Notes: generated from the letters alone by a model not told the origin. Shown: positions 25,516 through 40,521, counted from the first letter of the stretch. The stretch: 64,000 bases of DNA from Symbiodinium natans (GCA_905221605.1 CAJNDS010002634.1:134001-198000); one strand, 5' to 3'. Numbers and translations are program-made.

Positions 25516-28500
25516 TTATATTTATATAGATGAAGATATAGATATATAGATATAGATATAGATATAGACATAGATATAGATATAGATCAAGATAGAGAGA
25601 CATGTATATATATATATGTACATATACATATATAGATATTTTCATATTTCGTTGCATAAACATACTTACACACACACACATATATGTAATGTATATATTA
25701 TGCAATATGGGTTACTTGAAGGAAGCAAGAGCCGGGTTTTCCAGTCCCTGCACAGTTGTCGCGACATCCCCTGAACCCTATAGAAGCCCTAAGCCCTAAA
25801 CCCGAAACCCTAAACCCTAAACCCGTAACCCAAAATCCTCAGAGTCCCCAGGTCAGAGTGTTCAACGAAGGCATCGACATCCCGTCGCTGCGCTCAGTGA
25901 TCATTGTCAGCCCGAGGCCCTCCAGCGACATCGGCGCCTGGGTCGTGGTTTGGTCATTCCCCACCCTCGGTGTGGGGTTGTTCGATTTTGAACTCAACTC
26001 TTCTCCTCGCCCGGAACTCTTCTCCTCGCCCGGAACTATTCTCCTCGCCCGGTTTCTCCTCGCTCATCCCTGGAGTGCCCAACCCCAAAATGTCCCTGGA
26101 GTGCCCTGTAGAGTGTCCCTAAAGTGCCCAACCCCAGAGTCTCCCCGGAGTGCCCAACCCCAGTCTCCCTGGAGTGCCCAACCCCAGAGTCTCCCTGGAG
26201 TGCCCAACCCCAGCGTGTCCTCGCAGGTGCCTATCAGAGTCTCCCTGGAGTGCCCAACCCCAGAGTGTTCCCGGAGTGCCCAGCCCCAGAGTGTCCCTGG
26301 AGTGGAGAGGGTGGGGATGTTCGGAGTAAAATAATTGTGGGTTTAGGGTTTAGGGTTTTGGGTTTAAGATTTGGGGTTTGTGGTGTATGTTTTAGAAGAA
26401 GTTAAGGTTGTAGAGCCAAGTTTAGGGTTGCTTGTTCGCCCTGCGGTTCAGATGCAAGAAACGAACAAGTTTCAGGGCTGACGCTTTGCGCGAAGAGCAG
26501 GATCCTCTTCGGATTCTAGAAGTAACAAGTGCTGGTTCCCAGCGCACGCAACACGTGCATGGGGTCATGCTCGGCGCGGCTCGCAGTGGCGTGCAAAAGG
26601 GTGCTAAGAGGCATGTAGGAATGTGGGCAACTTTTGGGGGGGCTTTGTTTGGGATGCAAAGGGTTTAGGGTTTAGGGTTTAGGGTTAGGATTTAGGGTTT
26701 CGGGTTTAGGGTTGGGAGGCCGTCCTCCCTAGAGCTTAGAACCCAACAGCGAAGGCATCCTGCAAGCAGCGATGCGTGCGCTGCGGCCGCACCCCAGCAA
26801 AGGCGACAACAAGGCCAAAAGGGGGAATCCGAATATTGGGGTTGAATTACTACTAGGAGTATTCCCTTATGACCCCTGTATAGTTAGACAATAGTAACTC
26901 CCCCAAAACCCCACACAAACACACAAACACACAAACACACAAACACACAAACACACAAACACACAAACACACAAACACACAAACACACAAACACACAAAC
27001 ACACAAACACACAAACACACAAACACACAAACACACAAACACACAAACACACAAACACACCCTATTCTAATTGTTAAGGCCCGTATATTGTCCCTAAACC
27101 CTGAAGCCCAAATCTTATCTTCAGTTGCCCCGTGGAGCTTGGCTAGACGGGTGGCAAAAAGACTCTTGCCCCATCAATGACCTAATATGAATGCGTCAGG
27201 CAATCCCAGTAAGGCGTAATCCGGGGGAGATTTTTGCGGTCCTAAGTCCGACCAAGCTAGTCGGGTACCCTAAACCCTAAACCCTAAACCCTAAACCCTA
27301 AACCCTGAACCCTGAACCCTGAACCCTGAACCCTGAACCCTAAACCTAAACCCTAAACCCTAAACCCTAAACTCGCGTCGGGCTCGAAGCTGCGAGCTCG
27401 CCCGAAGTGCGCAGGGGAAGGTTTGGGATTGGGAGGTTCCCCCCTATACGAGCAGTCCTTACTGGGGATTCTTGTACCCCCCCGTCCCTATTTCTAATCC
27501 CCCTGAAGGAGCTGCTTAGTATAGGGGGGAACATCCCAAGGTTTGGGGTTCAGGGTTTGGGGCAGGCCAGCATCGTCCTGTTCGTGAATGCAGGGAACAC
27601 CTCGACGGACTACTGGGTGGGCAAGGCCATGGGCTCCATGAGAAGCCTCTGTGGGGTTTAGTTTAGGGTTTAGGGTTTAGGGTTTAGGGTTTAGGGTTTA
27701 GGGTTTCGGGAGCGGCGCTGTCACGATGTCCTGAGTAACCTGCGGCCCCTTCTCGTGTGTTGAACACCCTGATCCTCCACAACAGGGTTTGGGGTTGGCC
27801 TTGTGCCTCAGAGACTTCGGGCCTATGGCGTTTAGGCTAGAGCTCCGGCCCTAAACCCTAAACCCTAAACCTTTGTCATAGTTGGGAAACATTTTACATT
27901 TTTAAGGGTACTTAAACCCAATAAGGAATATACATTTAATTTTTTAATATTATCCCAACAATGAACAAGAAACCCTAAACCCTAAACCCTAAACCCTAAA
28001 CCCTAAACCCTAAACCCTAAACCCCAAACCCTAAATGGATGTGTTCACGGGTTCTCTGGGTCCTGGGGAACATCCCCCAAGGTGGTGCGCCACTCCTTGG
28101 AGCAAATTGCGGCTCTCTGGCGATGCATCGGGACGAGCATGAGCACCAACTCTTCTGATCTCGTGGAGAACTCGCTCTCCCGCCTTCACCTGATGGACAG
28201 GCACCTCTGTGGCTGCCTTGTTTAAGTTGATAAATTTCCAGGCCATAAGCCCTGAACCCTAAACCCTAAGCCTTTTAAGCCCAAACAAAAACCCTAAACC
28301 CCATTCTGGGCTTGAGGAAAGGCAACACTTTGCCTGCGACGGATGATGCTCTTTGGGACATCCTCGGCCAGCAAGGGAGGCCGCGGCAGTCCACCTTCAG
28401 CTTACGCGACTTGGCGCCGCACGCTGAAAGTCCGGCTTTAGAGCTTTAGGGTTTCATAGGGTTTTAGGGTTTTAGGGTATTAGGGTTTTTTAGGGTTTTA

Positions 28501-31500
28501 GGGTTTAGGGTTTAGGGTTTCGGGTTTAGGTTGCTTAGCCTGTGGGTTGATTGGTTTCGAGGTGCCAGGCTGCAGCCAGGATGTGTTCCGATCGTAGACG
28601 CCCTTGGACCTTTTGTTTAGGTCTTCGGGTTGAGTCTTTCGGATAGAGGCCGGATGCCGCAAAGACCTTAATGGATTCTGCTATCTTGAGCCAATTTTCG
28701 CCCATTGCTTGGTTGGCAGAAGAACATGAGTATTTTGACAAATGTTTGGGGCTGTTGTACCCGCTGTGCAAACTGGAGTGAGGCCAGCTTCAAAACATTT
28801 GTTGCTGTCACGTTGTTGATGTTTCCTACGCAGTCCAATGGCACAGGTGTGTGCGAGTTATGTCTAGGGTTCCGCATCAAGTGTCCTTTCAAACCATTGC
28901 ATCCCTGGCCGTCTTCAGGAAGGAACGCAGTTCTGCACTTCATTTGCTACGATCTGAAGTGAAGTCGAATCCTAGGACGGGTGAGGGACATCGTCCCTTG
29001 CCTTGTCAGCACGATGAAGACAAGATGGACATCCTTCTTGTCTCCATGGTGACAACGTCCGGTGTAGAGACAAAACTGTACCCGATTTTGTCATCATTCA
29101 TCGGCGTACTTGTTGTGGTCGTGGTCGTCGTTGTGGCATTGTCGATGAGGTGTGGTGCAGGGAGGCACGCAGGCACGCGGGCACGCAGCCAGGCAGGCAC
29201 GCAGCCAGGCAGGCACGCAGGCACGCAGGCGTGCAGGCACGCAGGTGCACAGGCACGCAGCCAGGCAGGCGCAAACCTCCCTAAACCCTAAACCCTAAAC
29301 CCTAAACCCTAAACCCTAAACCCTAAACCCTACACCCCGAGGCAAGTGGGTGTGGGAGCTGGTTGCCTGGTTCCGCTACTTCGGCGACCGTCCGCGCGAA
29401 GCCACCACGTACGTCCGCGCTTGCCAAGGCTTTAGGGTTTAGGCTTTAGGGTTTGGGGTTCGGGTGTCTTCGGATGGAGTTACATGGAGGTCCAAGGGTA
29501 CTTATAACTCCAATCATCACTGGACTTATCACCTACTTAGGGGACTTGGGGGACTTAGGGGGCTTGTAAGTACAGTTATAATTGGGGTTATGTAAGCATT
29601 GAGGTTGTGTTTAGGGGTCCTAACCCTCCAGAGAGGACCAGTAGCGGAAACTTGCCACTGCAAGGTTACTTGGAGGTTCATGTACAGGTATACTTGGGTT
29701 ATGAAGTACCATGAACCTCGAAGTAGAAGCATTGGCATGGGCCCCGTGGGTACCCGAAAGCCCTAAATCCCTCATGTAGAGGTTGTACCCTCTACTAAGG
29801 GCCTCAATAAGGTACCCCTATTCTCGGAAAACCCTCCATGTGGCCTTCCCTCATCCTAAGCCGGCTTTAGGTCTCCTAATGAGAACATGACCTTCCAACG
29901 TCTAGCCCACGTACTCAGTTTCCTGAGCCCGCACCCTCCAGAAGTGGGCAGCAGGTTGTTCAGAGCAGCTTGAGGGAACCACGCGAGTTTGCGCTAAACT
30001 CTAAACCCTAAGCCCTAACCCTTTTTGCTAAACCCTAAACCCTAAACCCTAAATTTCAACCCTAAACCGAAACCCTAAACCCTAAACCCTAAATCCTAAT
30101 AAACCCTAACCCTAACCCTAAACCCTAAACCCTGAGCCCTGAGGAGATCTGAAGGTGCCTTGGCCTTTCTGGTGAGCTGTGGTTGAGAGTTCGGAGAGAA
30201 GTCGGGTCGTAGCCACACCCATACTGCATCATAATGTCGTAAACAAATATCTTGCTTCTATTCTTATGTCTTGTCCTTGGATATTATCTTATTATCTTTC
30301 TTACCTTACTATCTTATCATCTTATTGGCCTGTCACCCAGCTTCCCAGAATCGGTCTAGTGACTAATGCTTCGGGCCCGTTTTTGGGGGGTTTTAAGGGT
30401 AAAGACGCCCGAAGCCGAGAACCTTGAACTAAAGTTGCCAATGCGACTGAGGCCCAGGAATTCCAGCAGGCGAGTCGGTGGAAACGCGCGCGGCACCTCC
30501 TGCAGGAGAGGTTCTGTTCTTTGTTGTAGTTGCAGTTGGAGTAGGTATCAAGCCATGCGTGGTTTCTTTGGTGAGGCTTTGTCTAGAGCCCAATGTTCTC
30601 GCAGATTGTGCATCCACGAAAGTAAATCCCGCGGCGGGCATGGGCGCAGGATGCAGAGAGCATGCGTTCCACGGAAATGCGGGCACTGAGAAAATGGAGC
30701 TACAGCTCCCTGTTTCGTTGAGACAGGCCGGCAGATTTTCAATGGCAGAAGTCGAGCTGCTCCAGGCCACCGGAGTCCTGGATAGGCTGGAAGAGGAGAG
30801 CGGCAGTGCAGGGTATATAAATGTAAACATAGATATAACATCAGATTACATATAAACACACACGCGCACGCACGCACACACACACACAGACACGCATACA
30901 TGCATACATGCATACATACGTACGTACGTACATACATACATACATATATACAGATACTCAGATTTGTATTTATATATATACAGTGAAATTGATGTACTTG
31001 GCGTTTTCCTTCATGTGTTGCGACCAAGTATATAGTGTCCGCATGCAAGGTTTGAGGCGCGATGAACAACCAGATGCCACGATTCAACAACAGAGGGCAT
31101 GTGAAGGAGGAGTGAAAAAGACCGAAGGCACAGAAAGCACACTGCACCGGCCCCGAATGAATGACATTCTGAGCGACGCAGAATGAAGACGGACTTTCAC
31201 AAGGCAATGCATCCGGCGGTTGGGCTTTCATCCTAGCACACCGCGTGCCTTCAATGCACGGTCTGGAAGCCACTGAGAAGAGCATCCGACATGAGCTTGA
31301 AATTGCTGTTAAGGTAGGGAGTGGACACATTGAAAAGAGTAGCAAATCAACAGCTAAACCCTAAACCCTAAACCCTAAACCCTGAATGATCTTGAGCCCC
31401 CTGCAGCTGCTTTGAAGCAGCCCTGGAGGAGATCGAGGCAACGCGGATCATCTAGTCACCTAGTTTCACTGCTGTTGCTGCAGCGCCAAGGCGGCGTACG

Positions 31501-34500
31501 AAGCCGGCAGCCGCAGTTGGAAAAAGGAACTTCCTTGGTTTCTGGTTCATCGGCGCAATCTGTTGCCCTAGGGCCCCTATAGGCCCCAAGCCGAATGGTT
31601 TGACAGAGGGCGTGGTTTCGGCGTGGTTTAGGCGTGTAGGGCCATAGCGCCCTCTGGAAACCCGAAACCCTAAACTTAACTTGGAACCCCAGAACTTGAT
31701 CCTCAGAGACTCTGAAAACCCTCAGCCCCACTCCTCTTTTGGGCTGGCAGTGTCCCAGCTTCTGAGGACGAGAAAAGGCTTCGCAGCCGAGCCCGACACT
31801 ACGCCGGACGCCGTGCCCATACTGCTCAGGGTTTTAGGAGGCTTACAAGGGACCTTGGAGATACTTTCTGCATCTTCGCGCAGTATGTCTCTAAGACCCA
31901 AAAGCAGGATGTCGGTTGAGAGATGGGGGCGATGAGGGTTCGTGGTCTGCGGCTGTAGTCTGCACTGGTCTCAGATTGAATTGATTCGTTTTTGAGGCTT
32001 CATCCAGGGACCCGCTAACTCAGCCTGAGCCTGAGACTCAGACCCCTACAAAGCGGGCTTGCTTTTGGCCGTTATGCTGGGAAAGCCTCACCAGGCCCAG
32101 CCCGAAAGCCTGCGAATCGAACCCTGCAAACCCTCGGGGGCCATTGTGGGAATTTGGGGATCTGCCCTCCCCAAACCCTCTTGTTCAAGGCTGGCATGTT
32201 ACAGAAGTCTGAGGCTTTGAAAACTTCAAGGATTTCTTCAATTCTTGCCCATGGTGTTGCCCTGCAGCGGGACTTCCTCAGCTAGGCAAGTGGCAAAATA
32301 CCGAGCCCAACACGCCATTGCTGCCAAAGGAGAGCGCAAAGTTTGGCGAAGTCATGCCCGCAGGACCTTGGGGTGCTATGGGTCTGAGAGAGCAAAGGTT
32401 TAAGGCTGAGAAGATTGCTGGGGCTGTTCAGGCCCTCCATATGGCCAAGTTTCTGAACTACGGCCTATCCCCCTCCCCCTCCAAAGAGACCACAATCTGA
32501 CGAGCTTATGCCACATCTTTATGGTTGGTGGATCCAGTCGGAAACCCCCAAACCCATAAACCCCTAAACCCCCTAAACCCCTAAACCCCCTAAACCCCTA
32601 AACACCTCATAGACCAAGACTTAAAGTACCCCAGTAAAATATCCTGAGCCGACCCTAAAATGCCCAAGAAGTTTTCAGGACTCCCGACAGCTCTTGTGCT
32701 GACCTTCTGCATCGTGCTGATCACGCAGGTCTTGCCGTGCTTCAAGCACTGCGACGCTGGTGACGCACAGCCCCCCTCCCCACCTTCTCCCCCACCAGAG
32801 TTTCGCGAAGTTTTGCGTAGTGTCGTCTCGGTGAGACTTGGGGTGAAATGATGTCTTTTCTCATTTGGCTGGCGGTGTCTTTGGGTGCAGAGTAGTTCTC
32901 TGGGCCGCGAGCCCACAAGAAAGCCTTGAAGTCTGCGGAGTCGAAGGAACGTCAGCAGCTTTTAGGGCCCATAAGGTTGGGATGTTCCCCATAGGGGGGG
33001 GAACATTCCCATCCACAGGCTTTCTGGTGCATCCTGGGGGCCAGGCATGCCTGAATCGCAGAGGTCAGTGATCAAAAGGAAGCGTGCCGGACATCTAGTT
33101 GGAGATCAGATAGCTCCGAAACGCTCTTGACTACTTTCCAGAGGGTTGCGGCCATCTAGAACGTAGATAAGATTAGGGAAGGTGGCTTCTTATGGCTCTT
33201 CGAGGTTGAGGGCCAAGGGCTTAATTTCTGGCAGACCCTTGCTCTCCCTCCCTCCCTCCCACAAAGGAAGAGCTGCTGCACACGCACATCGTCCCGGGGC
33301 TTCCCTGCGTCACCGTCCTGCTTGGCATTCTGGCCACGCCCGTCCAGCCACTTTGACATCCTTTGGAAGACTTTGGAGTCTCCCTCAAAGCCCAGAGCCT
33401 CCGACTCCCTGAAGAAGGCCTTAGAATGGTGCTGTTGCAGGGATACGTGTGTGGTTGGAGGAACATTCCCGAGTCAAGAGGTTGTCTCTACCCCGAAAGG
33501 GGCAAGAGAGAGAGATCCCCCGAAAAGCCCTGCAGAACCTCTTGCGGGGCCTTCTGATGTCAGGATCGTGCCCTGAGTCCCATCAGGAGCTCAGTTTGGG
33601 CTCGAAAGGTGTGCTCCACAGCTTCACCCCAAACCCATAAGGGTCTTTCCCAAAATAGGGGGTACCCCTTAAAGGGGACCTTCGGAAACCCCCACCTACC
33701 CACGAAGAAAGGCTCTACTGTGGCTTGCGGTTTCACCTTGGCGCCTATCATGCGATTCGGCGCCGGCCTCAAGAGATGGGTGGACATGTGTGGGTAATAT
33801 AGGGGTCGGAAATCATTACGAGCAATATTCCCCTAGGGTCCCTACACAAACATACTACAATGACACCCCAAAACCCTATTCGAATTATTCAGGTCCTTAT
33901 ATTACTTCAGAAGCTGAAAAGGGGGTAGCCCCCATTTTTTGGGAAACAGCCATATGACGTCCTCAGTTGAGGTACTGCGAACCTAAGCATATACCAAACC
34001 ATGCCAGAAGTTTCGACTTCTGACAAAAAAGGGTTCGGAGATCAGGGTCCAGCAGCCCAAGGTTCGGGCGGATGACGGCGGATTGCACGCTTTACTTGGA
34101 GGTTCATGGGTACTTGAGTACTTTTCACCCAAAATATAACCACGTTGGGGCATGTAAGGGGCGTATAAGTGGGTGAGAAGTGCAGTTCTAATAGGGCTAT
34201 TAAGTACCATGAACCTCCAAGTACAGCTTCTTTACAGCTGCTGAAGGCTTTTTGCAAGGTGCGGATCCTTGCTTCTCAGGAGCGGTATCTGGGACATGAA
34301 CGTGCTGATCTCACTGGGAACCGCGCTTTGCTTCCTCTACTCCCTGGTCGCCGCTGATCTGCATCCTTGGATCAGCACCTGCTTGGAGTTAGCTGCGCGT
34401 GGTGCACGCCCCCGTTTTGGTAAGAATGCCTCCGAACTAGCCCTTGCAAGTAGTCGTAAGATCTTGTACACGCTGTTTTCCTGGAAGCGTCGGCTACGAT

Positions 34501-37500
34501 CTGAGCGCCCCTCCGAAGCCATTTTCAAAAGCTGGGGGGGGGGGGAAACCAAGGTTGTCGTGTTGATGATGTCCGCAACCCTCCTCCCCGGAAAGATGAT
34601 CGAATGCAAAGCGCCACCGCCTTCGTACTTCGAGACGCCGTGCTTCGTGCTCCCCGGCAGGTGCTTAAGGACGCACCAGAAGCGAAGAAGGTTGTAGATA
34701 GGATGGCCCTTGAACTCAAGCTGCAAGTGCTCACCCTACTTGCAGTCTACTCACCAAGTTCCTTGAGCTTATGTTAGTGACCAGGGCTGAAACCTCAAAG
34801 CCTGCTGCAACCAAAAAGGAAAGAAGAGCTCCGACATGCTTCGTAATCCCCCCAAAGCGTGCCAAGCCCAAGTTGCCCTTGGGCTCCCGATCATGAGGTG
34901 GGATGCTTCCCGAGCAGGGACCAGAGTCTTGTGAGGGACCTGAGGGTTTTGTAGGGGGTCTCGAAGTAGGGAGGGAGGGACCATACAAACCCGGGATGCC
35001 GGATTAAGATTCCTGCTCGGGGCCCCTCCTAGTATGTCCTATCTCTTATCCAAGGCATGGCAGCAGCTCGCCTGTCGGGCGGATTGAACGTGTATTCCGG
35101 GAAGCGAACGGGTATTCCGGGAAGCTACCATGTCCACGCATCCCGGAATCCCCCGGAGCCCTAAACCCCGTTCCCACCTTGTGTCGGTCGCCCAGGATAA
35201 CCTTTGTGTTGGTGGGCAAGTTCCTGGAGGCAAACTGAGCCCCGCTTTCAAGCCCTCCCAAAAGCTAAAAGCTAAATGGTTCTGAAAGCGTCAAGTTAGG
35301 CCCCTCCCCTTCAGCATGTGACCACGACGAAGTGGAAGGGTGTGGGATGGGGACGTGCTCCTTTTCCAGAGGAAGGAATCCCGGAATCCCCTCATGGCTC
35401 CGCTGCGGTCGGCAGGTTCAACGAAAGCTTGCAATCTCCACCTTCCAACTATGTACTGCCTAGCAGCGCAGGGGAAAAGCCTGCATAGCCAGATCCATCG
35501 GCTCGACCCTCCCGGAGGCCTGGGCCAAGAGTGGTGCCTCCAGCGCATTACGACAGCTGCTGTCGCGCCTGGGCGCAGGGGTTGGTCGTCCAGGGTCCCA
35601 AGGCCCTCAATCCTTACGCCCCTCCTCCTTAAAGTCTACAGTCGCCAAGCCCTGAGCCCCTAAGCCTGTGAACCCTGCCGATCTCGGCCGGCAAGGCTGC
35701 ACCCAAGCAAGGCGCACCGACTGCCCAAAGGTGGCGTCGAGGCTCGGAAACTTAGAGGTAGGCGCATAAGCACTGTGGTTGAAGTTTGGTAGCGTTTGTG
35801 GCCTTGCGGGCAGTCCCCGACACTATTGTTAAAGCTGCAGATGGTGATATGATATGTAATACCTCTGTGGAATCATCACCATCATCATCAGTTTGAGATG
35901 AGGTGTTTCTTCTGCAGTGTTGCAGCATGGCGAGACACAAGATGGCTTACCTACAATGACCGATCATGGGTCATCTTCTTTCTCCATGCAGCACAGGCCG
36001 AGGGCTCGGTTCTCACATTCGACCTTGTCGCTTGTAAATTGGGATGTTCCCCCTGATGCTAGCTAACAGTCCTTAATAGGGATGAGACTAGGGGGTACCA
36101 GAATCCCTATTAAGGACTGTTGTAAGGTGGAAAGCATTCCAACTTCAAGGGTGCCGACCCCGTCCCTAGAGGCCCACCCAAAGCTCCCCCGGACCAAGCG
36201 CCTTCTAAAGCCGTTTTATAGCTTTTCTATTGGGGTCTTCGTACAAGGAGATAAATTATTTGGGGGTCTTTCTTGGGCGTCCCTTGTTTCGTAAACTGCC
36301 TTATAGCTTTTTCAGAAAGGAAAGATCCCAGCATTCTCTTTCTCTTCACAGCTCGGCTGCCGCACAGAAGGGCATAAGGCTCGACTCAGTGCGAGGGGAA
36401 ACGCCGCAGCAGTCACAAGACTTTCAGCCAATTCCAAGGCGACTACACTATAGATCACGCAGTGCAATCGTTGCACACAAGAGCCGGACACATCAACATG
36501 CAAACACTCAGCAGCTCTGACGAGCTTGCCGGCAAACGGTCTGGATATGATCGACCGGCGCGCTCTAGTTCGCGCTCGTGGTGTGGAATCCAAGAAAACG
36601 GCCTTGCCGGCTGGGCGGGTGTGTAGAAGGTTTAAGCGAGATGCCTTTAGGTTGCAAGATCCACCAAGCGGATCTTTGCACTAGCCTTCAGCATTTTCGG
36701 ATGTTGCGTGCCCTCCTCTATGTCCAGGTCCTGCTTGTGACAGGCACGATGGAGGAACACTTGGGCGGGCCTAGGAACCTCTATTTTGATATGTTGCGGG
36801 ACAATCATCTTTGCGGCCTTGCGCGTTGGCCAAAGCAGCCCGGATGCAAAACAACGGCTTCAAGATATGGTTGGACGTTGCTTGCCGAAGTGCGTGCGAG
36901 GGGCTGTGCAACAGCCTGGATCGATTGAAGGTTGCCAGACAAGCACTTGTGTCGGTGCGGAATTTGTCGGGGTATCTCCCAAAATCGGGGTCCCAGTCGT
37001 ATCCCAAAATGCTACAAATCCGCTTACAGCGGAACCTTATCCAACAGAGTACCCCTATGAACCCAATCCCTGCTGGCACACATCTTCAGCTTCAAGCTCA
37101 CGAAGCTCTATGGCTCGGGCAGGTCGAAGACCTTCCTGTCCAACTCCTGCATCTCGGTGACACGCTGCAGCGCCTCGTCCACTCTCCTGGATGGCTGAGC
37201 CCTAAGCCCTAAGCCAGACTAGGAGGTTCATGGTACTTCATAACCAATACAAGCATATCAGGGCACTTAAGGGGCTTATACGTGGGTTATACGTACAGCG
37301 ATTATTCGGTCATACAGTAAGTGCCATGAACCTATACCCTAAACGCGGGTAAAGTTGGAATGATACAGAGAAGATTAGCATGGCCCCTGCGCACGGATGA
37401 CACGCACAGATCGAGAATTGTAGCAAAAAACAACCTAAACCCTTCCGCTCTTCGGAGATGGTGCTGCAGAAGCCCTAAACCCTGAACCCTGAACCCTGAA

Positions 37501-40442
37501 CCCTAAACCCTAAAGGTGCGGATCTGAGGGTTTAGGCTTGGCAGTTGAAGCTAAGGGGCTCGTCACTGCCCTTTCTAGACAAAAGCAAGCAGGCTTGTTG
37601 TCAGTGAGTGGGCCCGGCAGGCAGCTGAAGCTTGGGTTTAGGGTTTAGGGTTTAGGGTTTTGGGTTGAGGGTTTAGGGTTTAGGGTTTAGGGTTTAATGA
37701 TTAAAGTTTGGTGCCTTCCCCTAGCCACAGCCTGGCTCGCTTTACCCCCAAGCCTGAAACTAAACCCTAACCCCCAACCCTAAACCTAAACCCTAAACCC
37801 TACCAGCGTGAGAGTCGAAACCCTAAGTCCTTAAACCGAAGTCCTAAACCCTAAACCCTAAACCCCAAAACCGCAGGAGAGTTGATAATCCTGACATCCC
37901 CAGTGCCCCAAGGCCCTTCTTTCCCTGCAAGCGACGTGTCTTAAACACACAACTCGAACTGCCACCTCAAAAAAACACACACTGAATGCCTGGCATGCCA
38001 GCTAAGCTAGGGTTTAGGGTTTAGGGTTTAGGGTTTAGGGTTTTGGGTTTGGGGTTTGGGGTTTGGGGTTGGGGGGTTGGGGGTTGGGGGTTTGGGGTTT
38101 TGGGTTTGGGGTGCGGGGTTTTTGGACTTAGGATATGCGGCTCAGCAAAGTTCTTGACCCTTGTCCTAAACTTTGACTGCCCGAACCTAAGCCAACCCTA
38201 AACCCTAAACCCTAAACCCTAAACCCTAAACCCTAAACCCTAAACCCTAAACGTCCGAGAGGTCAGCTAAGCGGGTGGCAAAAAAAAATCCCTAAACCCT
38301 AAACCCTAAACCCTAAACCCTAAACCCTGAACCCGAGGATCTATCCAGGGGAGACGGCGGCCTGGCTCAGAATTCTGAGTACTTCTGGGGGTCCTGATCA
38401 GGGGACTCAGACTTCTACCCCTAAGGATGTAGCCCTAAGAGGTTCCCTGAATCTTGGTCATAGTATCATTTTACATATTTAAGGGTATTCAACCCAATTA
38501 GGAATATAGATTTAGATTTTGAATACGATCCCAACCATGCACTAGTAATGTACTCCTAGTATGGCCCTTACATTCCCATAGGGGACCCGCGAAAAAAAAG
38601 CATCCAAGCCCAAGGGTACAAAAAGAGGGGGTCCAAGGTCGAATCCCATGACCTGTTGTGTGGCTGGACGGTGGGTCCTTTCGGGCCTTGGGGTTTGAGT
38701 TTAGGACTCGGGGTTAGTGTTGTCGTTCCTGATGTTGTCGTTTGTGATTGTCGAGGGTTTGCGGGGCCACTTTCCGGTTTTGAGTTTTCCATCTTGTGGG
38801 GTTGTGGTGCGATTCCTTCGGCGGAGGGCCATGGAAGTGTCTGTGCAAAGCTGCAGGCAGGATCCGTCAAGGGCAGGGTCCCAGCAAGGGAAAGGGTGGC
38901 AGCTCCACCAGACCGTTCTTGTAAACCAGCCTGTGAGTTTTAGAGGGCTTCGAGGAGCAGTTGAAGGTTTGGGTGGCTTGGCCCCAGGGCGAAGGGCCCT
39001 GCGCAACTTATGCAAGTTTGCCTTGGTGTCAAGAGGTCCAAACAGGAAAGCCATCTTAAACTTGTAGCTTGTGGAGCCACAGCCTTTGGGCCCTAAAGCG
39101 GCCCTAAAGCTTGAAGCCCGACAGGCTGACAAGGCACTGAAGAGTACTGAAGCCCCCAATGTTTAGGGTTTAAGGTTTAGGGTTTAGGGACCTGAAGCAT
39201 CTTGCACGGGTGCGGGGGAAGCTGCGCAAACAAGAGCCAAGACAGCGAGGCTCCGGCAGATGGGGTCATGACCGGCCTCGGCTACGCCGAGTTCGACGAG
39301 TCGCTGCTCACAGGCCCTCTAAGTAGACTAGAAGTGGACTTATAATTGAAGTACCCATGCTCCTCGCCTGGGGTTAGCGTGGATAGCTCGGTCTGTGTTG
39401 TGTGGCTGGCCAAGAGTAGGCATACGCCAACTCCTACCGGAGCTCGGCTTCATGAGTCGTGCGACTTCGCGAGCGCCAAAATGCAGATGCAGCCATGCCA
39501 GGTTTTGCTACAAGACGCTACAAGACATCACGAGACGCTACACGAAGAGTGAACCTGCTCTCCTGCTCTCCTGCTCTCCTGCTCTCTTGAACCCTGGGCA
39601 GGAGAGGCCAGGCCGCTCCGCAAGAAGGCAGGGGATCCCGTGATCGGCGGATCCAGGTGCCTTGGCTCGTTTGGGTTTGGGCTTAGGGCACGTTTCGTGG
39701 TTTTTTTGTGCCAGTCGCCTTGCACAAGATTGGTCAGGGCGTAGGAGGGTTCACCGTGGCTTAGTGGGTCCGAGCTGCTGTGAGATGAGCAGCATGAGTC
39801 TCCAGCCAGCACGGTCTTGCACACGGCCATGTTCGATGATAGTACAGAAAGAGGGCCCTAAAGCGTGTAGCAGAAGAAGGGCAGTCAACATCCAAAATCA
39901 GCCTGGTAGTGCAAGCTGCTGCCCAGATGTGGGGCAGCCAGGTTCGACGAAGGGGCCAAAAAGAGACGGAAACCGAAGCAGTTCCCTAATCCGTGCCGCG
40001 CAGTGTAAGGCAGTGTAAGGCTACCCCCCCCCACAAACCCCCCACAAAGAAAGAAGGAAAGCGAGACATTATTTTTGAGTTAAGTTGGTCTGGATGCAGC
40101 CTCAAGAAAACGCACCAAGGCCGAAGCCCGAACCTTGAGCCCCCACCCCCCCCCCCCCCCCCCCCCCACCTCCCGCGGCCTGAAGGTGCCTGAACGGCCG
40201 GGCAGAGATGCGAGTGGAAGCCTGGCCGATGTTGCGGTGGTACCCTCTTGTCAGGGTTTGGGAATGTCGGGGTTGAGAGCGGTGCAGGGATCCTGGCGAT
40301 GCATCTCGCTGGCTCTGCGAAGAACGGCTCTGGGACCCAAGCCCTGGACCCTAAACCCTATGCAAGACGCAGTTTGCATGCCATTGCATGTGCTTGTGCT
40401 CGTGCTCGTGCTTGTGCTCGTGCTTGTGCTCGTGCTCGTGCT

Positions 40443-40521
<79 letters not shown>

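Noticed and set aside
26853-27058. Two reverse-strand frames of Val-Cys-Leu repeats
   Set aside because: They are translations of the CACACAAA microsatellite.
37075-37195. Minus-strand reading of the A-domain exon region
   Set aside because: The plus-strand reading VEDLPVQLLHLGDTLQ fits the ATPase A domain and the gene order.
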